From assembly GCA_025602905.1 (NCBI GenBank), contig JAHLKI010000049.1, positions 1 through 64,000 of the forward strand: a DNA stretch of 64,000 nt. Reading direction: 5' to 3'. The stretch is from Phlyctochytrium arcticum. Taxonomy: Eukaryota > Chytridiomycota > Chytridiomycetes > Chytridiales > Chytridiaceae. This document shows positions 57,014 through 64,000 of the stretch, piece after piece; the first letter of the stretch is position 1; every line of letters starts with the position of its first letter. The notes beneath the pieces are model-generated. The model saw only the letters and a list, made by a program, of their open reading frames with translations. It did not search any database and had not been told where the DNA came from. Both the position numbers and the translations under genes were made by a program.

Positions 57014-58659
57014 ATGGGATATTGTCAGAAATGCGGAGAGATTGTGGCCAATACTAGTAATATATGCGCTGCTTGTGGCAGCAAGGCGGGGGATGCCTCA
57101 GGATCCGGCATGTCATCCAAAGACAACCGGGGAGATACCTATTCCAACGCGTATCTCTCATCGGGTCTCAACGCGGGTGTCGAGCATGGGATAGGGCGGA
57201 TGCTCGGTGTGGATCCCAAGAATGTCAATGAAGTTTGCATCGAGTGCAGTAGGAAGCTCACTCATCACGAAGAAGTTTTTGTCGGTCCAACGCATGCGGG
57301 CGGCCACATCTACTGTCAGGGATGTTATGCCAAGAATTTCAAGAAGGGGGATTGTGAAAAGTGTCGAAAGCCTGTGCTTGGCTTGGGAAAAGAGTTTGTT
57401 CAACAAGAAGGACGCGTATGGCACAAAGAATGCTTTGATCAGGGCAAGAGTTGCGTGGAGTGCAGCAAAGTCATCTTTGGGGCTGCGATTGAGGCAGAAG
57501 GCAAATACTATCATCCGCTCTGCTTTAAGGTAGGGAAAAGCACTTCGATCGCTGCCCATCTGTCTTTTCAAGCAAACTCAAATCCGTTAGTGCTTCAATT
57601 GCGGTGAGCGATTGACGGGCTCGTTCCTTGAGATTAACGGCAATCCATGCTGTAAGCCTTGCCACAGCAAGATTCAACAGGCACGCCCTTCAGCAGTCTC
57701 AACATCGCGAGCACAACCTATCAAGCAGTCAGGAGGGTCCAATCCTTCCAATTCAGGCAATGCATCTAGTGGACTTTCGGACGTTTTTGAACGAAAGGAA
57801 GTTGCGGATCTGGATAGACGGTGCGATAAATGCTTGGAAGTCGTCAGCAACGGTGGAGTACAGCTTCCCGACGGATTACTTTTTCACGACAACTGCTTTG
57901 TGTGCCAATCATGCGGCAAGGGCATCAATGGAAAGTATATACTAGACGAGTCAAAAGTGTACCATCAGGAGGTAAGTTGAGAAGCGAAAAGTCCAACTTT
58001 AGCGCAGCGGTGCTCACAGTGACCCAGTGTCGTGTTAGCTTGATTAGCGCGAATGCCAATCTGCAGTGCCTAAAGTGTAAAAAGGCGGTCAGCGGCAAAT
58101 TCGTGAAACTGGACAATGGCATGATGCACTCCGAGGTAATTGGAATCTAGATATTGGGGTGAAATGATCTTACTTCTTATGCTCTACCCATATCATGCCT
58201 AGTGCTTCACATGCGCAGGATGCAATACTGGCCTGGCGAGTAAGCCGTTTGGAGACACGCCCTCTGGGCCCAAGTGCGAGCAATGTCTGACAAAACTCCC
58301 ACCCAAATTCACACCCGGATTTACCGTTACCCAGTCCGGGCTGAAAGAAACCCGCGGAGTCGGAGGCGCCAAATTGGAAGACTCGTCCGTTTTGAAAAGC
58401 TTGGGTGGAACAAATACATGCCCGGCTTGTAACAAGGCGGTGTATATGCAAGATCAGGTCTTTGGTCCGGTCAACACCAAATGGCACCGGTAAGATTGAG
58501 TGGAACTGCGTTATAACTGTCACATATCACTGACAAAGCTGTTCCGGTACCGTAGGGGGTGTTTAAAGTGCACGACATGTAAGACGGCTTTGGATTCAAT
58601 GGCAAAGATGAAGGACGTATCTCCATATTGTACTCAATGTTTCTCGAAACTCAAGTAGA
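57014..58659 (+). CDS. LIM-domain protein with N-terminal zinc ribbon
   Basis: Cytoskeletal or signalling adaptor of the LIM family. The N-terminus MGYCQKCGEIVANTSNICAA, then CGSKA, is a small zinc ribbon. Then come LIM modules: CIECSRKLTHHEEVFVG with CQGC; CEKCRKPVLGLGKEF with WHKECFDQGKSCVEC and YYHPLCFKCG; CDKCLEVV with FHDNCFVCQSCGKGINGKYI; CLKCKKAVSGKFVKLDNGMM leading to CFTCAGC; and a last CPACNKAV with WHRGCLKCTTCKTALD ending in CTQC. Introns fall inside LIM modules (near 57528-57605, 57971-58061, 58135-58200 and 58490-58556). The 58061 acceptor was chosen because it restores YHQE-CLKC. The start at 57014 is the ATG of the zinc ribbon. Confidence 0.85.
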
Positions 58660-59742
58660 CCTGATCCATTCAAAGCCAAGGTTCCCTATTTACACCACAA
58701 ACTCCTCTATGGCAGCATGCTAATTTATTAATCCACTCAACCATATAATTCCTTAGCCGTAGCTTATATGGTTCGCTCGTTTTCGATAAGTCAAAAACAC
58801 CAAAACCTCTGCCCGGGTAATTTCAGAAATTTCAAAGGATGAAATGATGGAGCAAACACAGTGTGTTTTCAAATGTTGTAGGAAGAAATGTGTGGGAAAC
58901 ACTGGTTTTTGTATCTTTATGGCGATAAAATGGTTAGATCGTAAAATGATACGGACGATACAGTACTCTCGCGACTCCTTGTGCGCAGCAGCTCGAGACA
59001 CCTATGCGCCTTCATAGCAACTTTACCGCTACCCACACCGTGCGAAAATCTTCTTCAAGTTACTCAGTAGATGTAGCGTGTAGCCCTGCTACTTTTTCTC
59101 GAATATATGAGGTGCTTGAAACGTCCTCTGAGGTTCAAAGCCATCCCGACTCGTCTACACTTTCCTGTGTCGAATGGGTCTCAAAGATATCCGCCGCAAC
59201 CGATAGGTCTGGAAATTCCCACCGGCTCGCAGTCGATGATGATTCAGCCGTTCAAATTTTGAACTCCTGAATACTGTCGAATAAGTGTTCTCAGAGTTCA
59301 CGGGGTACAGATCCTACGATATGGGTTCTGAATTTGGCGACATATCTACGAAGAAGGTTGACTGTCGTTTAATTCGATGCCAATTCAAACTACTCTTTGT
59401 AAGAAAAGTTAGTGTCCAGGTGTTCGAGTTTTCACATCAGATAAGTAAGTCTCACGGACGACAAGGCGCGTATCCATACTTGGGAGGACCCTTGAAGATC
59501 TTTGATTCCAGTTAAAATTTTACCATGAGTATCGACCAGTTGAAACCAGATTCTGATCATGAAGGGAGCAGGCAGGGGGGCAGGTATATCTACAGTTGGA
59601 AAGGCAGACTTTCTGACACCTGTCATTTTGTGTTTTGAGTAGGGTTGAGGTGGCGTTCATGTTCATGAAGAGCAATCCCTTCGATGAAATCGAAAGGGCG
59701 AGAGTTTGAAGGCATTGGGATTTCAGTAAAGCTTACCTCAAA
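58660..59742. other. Intergenic stretch with one short candidate exon
   Basis: An ATG at 59626 on the minus strand opens MTGVRKSAFPTVDIPAPLPA and continues PFMIRIWFQLVDTHGKILTG, head-to-head with Prp46 (117 nt between starts). It looks coding-like but no continuing exon could be found. An 88-codon plus-strand frame at 59004-59270 has no domain. I call neither. Confidence 0.4.
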
Positions 59743-61715
59743 ATGACAAGAAGGCAACCCAAACGAAAGGCTGCTCCGAAGTCAAAGAAGGAGGCAACAC
59801 CCGAGACGGCCGAGTCGTCCGAACCGTCCGTTCCACCGCTCGAGGAGCTCGCAGATCGTTCAATTAAACGCACGCACGAAGTTTTCCTCGCGAACTATGC
59901 AACACCAGCACCACCAGATCCACCTAGGTATATGCGGTATTGGGAAAGTGATACTGACATTCATTTATTGACGAATTACCTGGCAGCCAACGTCTGAAGC
60001 TAACATCGAAAGTCTTGGATGAATGGGACGAAGTGCGAGAGCTGCCGCCAGCGGTCGCTGCCCATATTGCCAAAACAACATCAAAGGCCGAGGCAAAGAA
60101 GACTGCTAAAGGTATGAGTGACTTAGTTTCAACCGATTGCGGGTAATATGGACTCATATTGTGGCATTGTAGTGGAAGGGGTGCGTGGAGGAGAGAGCGA
60201 TGTGCAAGATATGCTCAAGTCAATACCGACCAAATCTGATGTACAAAATAGGTAAGTAAGTTTGGGAATGGATATAGTTGCGTTTTCTGAGCATACGTTA
60301 CAGTACGTCTGGACCACAAGGCTCAAGTGGAACTGTCGCACTGCGACATCAACCAAAAAATCAAGTCACACTACGTTCTGCGGGAGGTTCACAGACATCT
60401 GCGGCATTGGTGCGGATCAAAGAGCCACGAAAGGTGCCAAAGCCAAAATGGCATGCTCCATGGAAGCTAATGCGGGTGCGAATCTATATCGGACGGGGTA
60501 CTTTGACAAGAATCCTGACATTGTTTATGTAGGTTATCAGTGGGCATTTGGGATGGGTTCGGGCAGTAACAGTGGAGCCTGGAAATGAATGGTTTGCGAC
60601 CGGTGCGGGTGATCGAGTCATCAAGGTAATTGATAGATGGCCTTTGTAGAGATAACCGATCTCACACAATCACCCGGCAGATTTGGGATTTAGCCTCCGG
60701 AACACTCAAGTTGACATTAACTGGTCATATCTCTACTGTCCGCGGCTTGGCTGTTTCACCGCGGCATCCGTACCTCTTCTCCTGTGGAGAAGACAAGATG
60801 GTGAAGTGTTGGGATTTGGAGTACAACAAGGTCATCAGACATTACCACGGCCATCTCAGTGGTGTCTTTGCTCTTTCGTTACATCCAACCTTGGACCTTT
60901 TGGTAACTGGTGGTCGTGATTCGACAGTTCGAGTGAGTAGTGTTCAAAAACTTGTTTATATGTGAAGGTCACCCGCTGACCAAAGTCACACAAGGTGTGG
61001 GACATGCGTACAAAAGCGCAAGTGTTTGCTCTTACAGGGCACTCACAAACTATCTCTGATATCAAATGCCAAGAAGCCGATCCGCAAGTTATCTCGGCAT
61101 CGATGGACTCCACCATCCGCCTTTGGGACTTGGCTGCCGGCAAGAGTATGTCGGTTCTTACACATCACAAGAAAGCTGTCCGTGCCCTTGCGGTCAATCC
61201 TCGGGAGTTTACGTTTGCAAGTGCCAGTGCCGACAACATTAAGCAGTGGAAATGTCCAGAAGGAAATTTCATCCAAAACCTAGAGGGCCACAATACGATT
61301 GTCAACACTTTGGCATGTAACCAGGAGGGCGTTCTAGTGTCCGGCGGTAAGCAAGAAACTGGAGGTGCACTTTATTCTTGTGCTGATGATGACTTTTACA
61401 GGCGACAATGGATCCATGTACTTTTGGGACTATAAATCAGGCTACAACTTCCAAACGGCAGAATCGCTTGCTCAGCCAGGATCGCTGGATAGCGAGGCGG
61501 GCATCTTTGCCTCTACGTTTGACCGAACTGGATCTCGCTTTATCACGGGCGAGGCTGACAAGTCCATCAAGATTTGGAAAGAAGATGAAAATGCGGTACG
61601 TCTACTTGCTCTCATACTTGTCTTTTTCCTCAAACTCACTCACATGTGATTACAGACCCCAGAAACGCATCCAATCAACTGGCGGCCTTCGTTAACTAGG
61701 GGAGGTGTATACTAG
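59743..61715 (+). CDS. PRP46: Prp46/PLRG1 spliceosomal WD40 protein
   Basis: Core component of the Prp19-associated complex (NTC) needed for activation of the spliceosome. A basic, Ala/Pro-rich N-terminus and the linker [17 protein letters not shown] precede seven WD40 blades. Blades include [100 protein letters not shown] and KIWKEDENA. The end [12 protein letters not shown] is the conserved PLRG1 C-terminus. Eight or so short introns, many placed at blade borders (for example before IWDLASG and VWDMRTK). ATG at 59743. Confidence 0.95.
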
Positions 61716-61888
61716 ATCTAAAAATTGACTATTTGTTGCGTTGTGCATGCGATTGATGAATTTTGACACCCGGATTTTGGCAGTCGTGGCTTGTGACATG
61801 ACGGCGGCCGCGGCGGCGATTCCGGTGAAGCAGTTGGCTATGACATTTTAGACATTAGAATAGAAATCTCGATAAACACTGCATCTCC

Positions 61889-62799
61889 ATGTTACGGTAC
61901 ACAGCACGGAGAGCCACCAGGCCCTTTACATGCTCGGAAGGCTCGTTCAGAGCCGTACGAGAGTCCCTCTGGTCTTTTCTCTATTACAACAGCAACAAAC
62001 CACCAATACACCACCGCCTATTTTCCTCAACTCCGACACAATGCGCCCGCCGGACACACTACCAAACGCTAGGAGTAGCGCACAATGCCGACAAGAAAGC
62101 TCTGAAGAAACAGTTTTACAAACTTTCTATGAAGTAAGGCACCAGCTCACCGTGCGGCCGGGCACATTACTTACTATGATCATTCAATGTAGATATCACC
62201 CCGACAAGAATCCCAATGATACTGCCGCTGGCGACAAATTCATTGAGATTAACGAAGCTTACACTATACTCAACAATGATTTCAAGCGCTCAGAGTATGA
62301 TCGACATCTTCAGCAGTCTTCGAATCCGTTTGCTGCTACACGGACTGGTCCTCGACGAGCGGCGCATGTATACCAACGCAGCAACAACCTCGATCCCGAA
62401 GAATGGATTCTGTTTCGACGCAAACGGCCCTCATCACGACCTGTATATGATTTCTCCAAACATGAGCAAGGTCATTATGGAGCAGAGGCAGCTCACGAGC
62501 GCGATGGGACCCGACAAACCCGACAGAATAAGAGTACGTACTATCGCAAAATGCAGGAGGCGGAGCGGATGGAGCAAAAAATGTTTTGGACATTGACGAC
62601 AGGCTGTGTATTGGTGTATTTCCTGTTCTATTCAGGGCTGGTCCATTTGATATTCCTGGACAACGAGCCGCTTGATGAGGAGGAAGTCGCGGACCGAATG
62701 CGAGAGTGGACGAAATTGAAGCATAACATAAGAGAGGCGGAGCGATCAAGTACCATCCAATCCCCACCACCACTGCAGATAGAAGGAGATTGTACATAG
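61889..62799 (+). CDS. Mitochondrial J-domain protein with one TM segment
   Basis: Hsp40 co-chaperone, 283 aa from two exons (61889-62133 and 62193-62799). The N-terminus is an Arg/Ser-rich presequence ([20 protein letters not shown]) typical of mitochondrial import. The J domain begins [20 protein letters not shown] and has its HPD triad in [13 protein letters not shown], with the intron just before it. It ends [18 protein letters not shown] later TM segment (about residues 215-240, [20 protein letters not shown]) is followed by an acidic and charged tail. The layout resembles DNAJC4-like or fungal Mdj-type membrane J proteins. Which Hsp70 it serves is not shown. Confidence 0.85.
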
Positions 62800-63061
62800 T
62801 ATGCGCATCAAGTCTAACTTATTGTCAAAATACCCCATGGCACATTCATTAAAAGCAAATAGTTGATGCACTGTTCTTTAGATCATTTATGTCGTTGCGT
62901 TAACCGGTAGAGCTGTGTGTTGTTGCCAGGGGGTTGTTGATGTGCGGCACAAAGCGCCACTCGAAGCAGTCGAAGCACCGCACGCGGAACAAACTTCGCA
63001 GATCAACCTCGATAATCCATCTTCACTTTCTCAAAGACTTCATCTATTTTAACGACAAAAA
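62800..63061. promoter_or_regulatory. Cyclophilin promoter region
   Basis: Space of 262 nt between the J-protein stop and the cyclophilin ATG. CAAAGCGCCACTCGAAGCAG and TCGAAGCACCG near 62950-62975 are a short imperfect repeat; no clear TATA box. Confidence 0.35.
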
Positions 63062-63860
63062 ATGCGTTTCCTCTCTGTAGCCATTACACTGTTGTTGGCA
63101 ACGGCTGCGGCCGCCAAGGGGCCCAAGATCACCCACAAGGTTGCCTTTGATATTCAGCAAGGAGACAAAGATCTTGGTTCAATCGTGATTGGCTTGTACG
63201 GCAAGACTGTCCCCAAGACGGTTGAGAACTTTCGAGCTCTCTGCACTGGCGAGAAGGGCTTCGGATACAAGGACTCCAAGTTCCAGTGAGTAGTTTTTCT
63301 TTGGCTTTCAAATAAGCATATCAACCCACGGGCCCTCCATTCTAACTCGGATTGGATATCAGCCGGGTCATCAAGAACTTTATGATCCAGGGCGGAGACT
63401 TTACTCGTGGTGATGGAACTGGAGGCAAATCCATCTATGGTGAGAAGTTTGCGGACGAGAACTTTAAGTTGCGCCACACTGGACCTGGAGTTTTGTCTAT
63501 GGCCAACGCTGGTCCTGACACCAACGGCAGTCAGGTACAGTCCTCCAGAGTTTTATGATTGTTATGTGTGCAAGCTGATTGACGGACTTGCAACCAGTTC
63601 TTCCTGACCACTGTAACAACTTCTTGGTTGGATGGTCGTCACGTCGTTTTCGGAAGTGTCGTTGAAGGCATGGATGTCGTTAAGGCTGTTGAGACCACCC
63701 CCACCAACCCAGGTATGCCCATATCTTTTTCCAATATGATAGCACTATCAGTACCTAACTCCATTCTTTTGTAATTCCAGGTGACAAGCCCAAGGTGGAT
63801 GTTGTCATCAGGGAGTGCCGTGAAATTCCTGTTGTTGAAGAAGTGAATGCGGAGCTGTAG
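63062..63860 (+). CDS. Secretory-pathway cyclophilin (CypB type) prolyl isomerase
   Basis: Peptidyl-prolyl cis-trans isomerase of the ER/secretory pathway. Four exons (63062-63285, 63363-63534, 63598-63712, 63781-63860) give 196 aa. A signal peptide [18 protein letters not shown] is followed by [20 protein letters not shown]. Catalytic residues are intact: [20 protein letters not shown] (Arg and Phe), [20 protein letters not shown] (Gln-Phe) and [15 protein letters not shown] (Trp and His). The C-terminus EEVNAEL is not a canonical KDEL/HDEL but resembles short acidic ER-retention-like tails. Active-site completeness makes function confident; final location is less sure. Confidence 0.95.
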
Positions 63861-64000
63861 ATTTCCGCCGATACATTAGAGTATTTGGACGTTTTGTAGT
63901 TGTTTTCGGGATGATGACCAATGATATAAATTTAAGTTGAAACCTCGTGAATATATACAATCTGAAAGCGGAGCGGGGTGTCGGAAATGTCCAACACGGC

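Noticed and set aside
59004..59515. Plus-strand frames, considered as a WD40-like gene
   Set aside because: No blade motifs and no splice model that links the frames.
1..64000. CRISPR arrays, operons or bacterial signals
   Set aside because: No regular spaced repeats; genes are intron-containing and eukaryotic throughout.

Overview
The window reads as nuclear DNA of a flagellated, early-diverging fungus, most likely a chytrid. Typical fungal genes are present: a Skt5/Chs4-type chitin synthase activator, a Ste12 factor with C2H2 fingers, a HAL/SAT4-type kinase, a Bye1-like PHD/TFIIS-M/SPOC protein and a Ccc2-type copper ATPase. Beside them is a CCDC146 orthologue, a coiled-coil protein of centrioles and axonemes that non-flagellated fungi usually lack. 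Introns are abundant, short (about 50-100 nt) and GT-AG. The species cannot be named from the sequence alone.

Layout. 0.2-6.9 kb: a TPMT-like methyltransferase (+), a TACC-domain protein (-) and the Sel1-repeat Skt5-like protein (-). 8.2-10.3 kb: a dCACHE receptor with no visible output domain (-). 11.8-15.1 kb: an unrecognised coiled-coil protein (+) and a VPT-repeat single-pass membrane protein (-). 16.0-20.3 kb: Bye1-like regulator (+). 20.4-23.5 kb: a repeat-rich gap. 23.5-26.0 kb: HAL-type kinase (-). 28.1-31.2 kb: a nine-exon Fanzor-like gene (+), the main discovery candidate. 32.4-34.6 kb: intronless Ste12 (+). 35-39.8 kb: gene-poor, with small candidate genes, a Helitron Rep (HUH) fragment and a palindromic element. 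39.8-43.8 kb: copper P-type ATPase (+). 44.1-49.8 kb: CCDC146 (-) and an unrecognised disordered protein (-). 49.8-54.7 kb: repeat-rich, with a possible transposon-derived gene. 54.7-63.9 kb: dense housekeeping block with Sec14 (+), an OSTF1-like SH3/ankyrin protein (-), a LIM protein (+), Prp46/PLRG1 (+), a mitochondrial J-protein (+) and a secretory-pathway cyclophilin (+).

The most interesting object is the Fanzor-like gene, a eukaryotic relative of TnpB and thus a candidate RNA-guided nuclease. In a plain six-frame view it looks frameshifted at several places. Choosing consistent GT-AG introns of 56-101 nt joins all parts into one 877-codon reading frame carrying RuvC-I (Asp483), the displaced Fanzor-type glutamate (Glu750) and RuvC-III (Asp836). 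No transposase is visible beside it. Two diverged copies of a roughly 1-kb repeat lie in opposite orientation about 29 kb apart (20.9-21.85 and 50.4-51.5 kb), and a Helitron HUH fragment lies at 37.8-38.0 kb, so the region has seen transposon activity.
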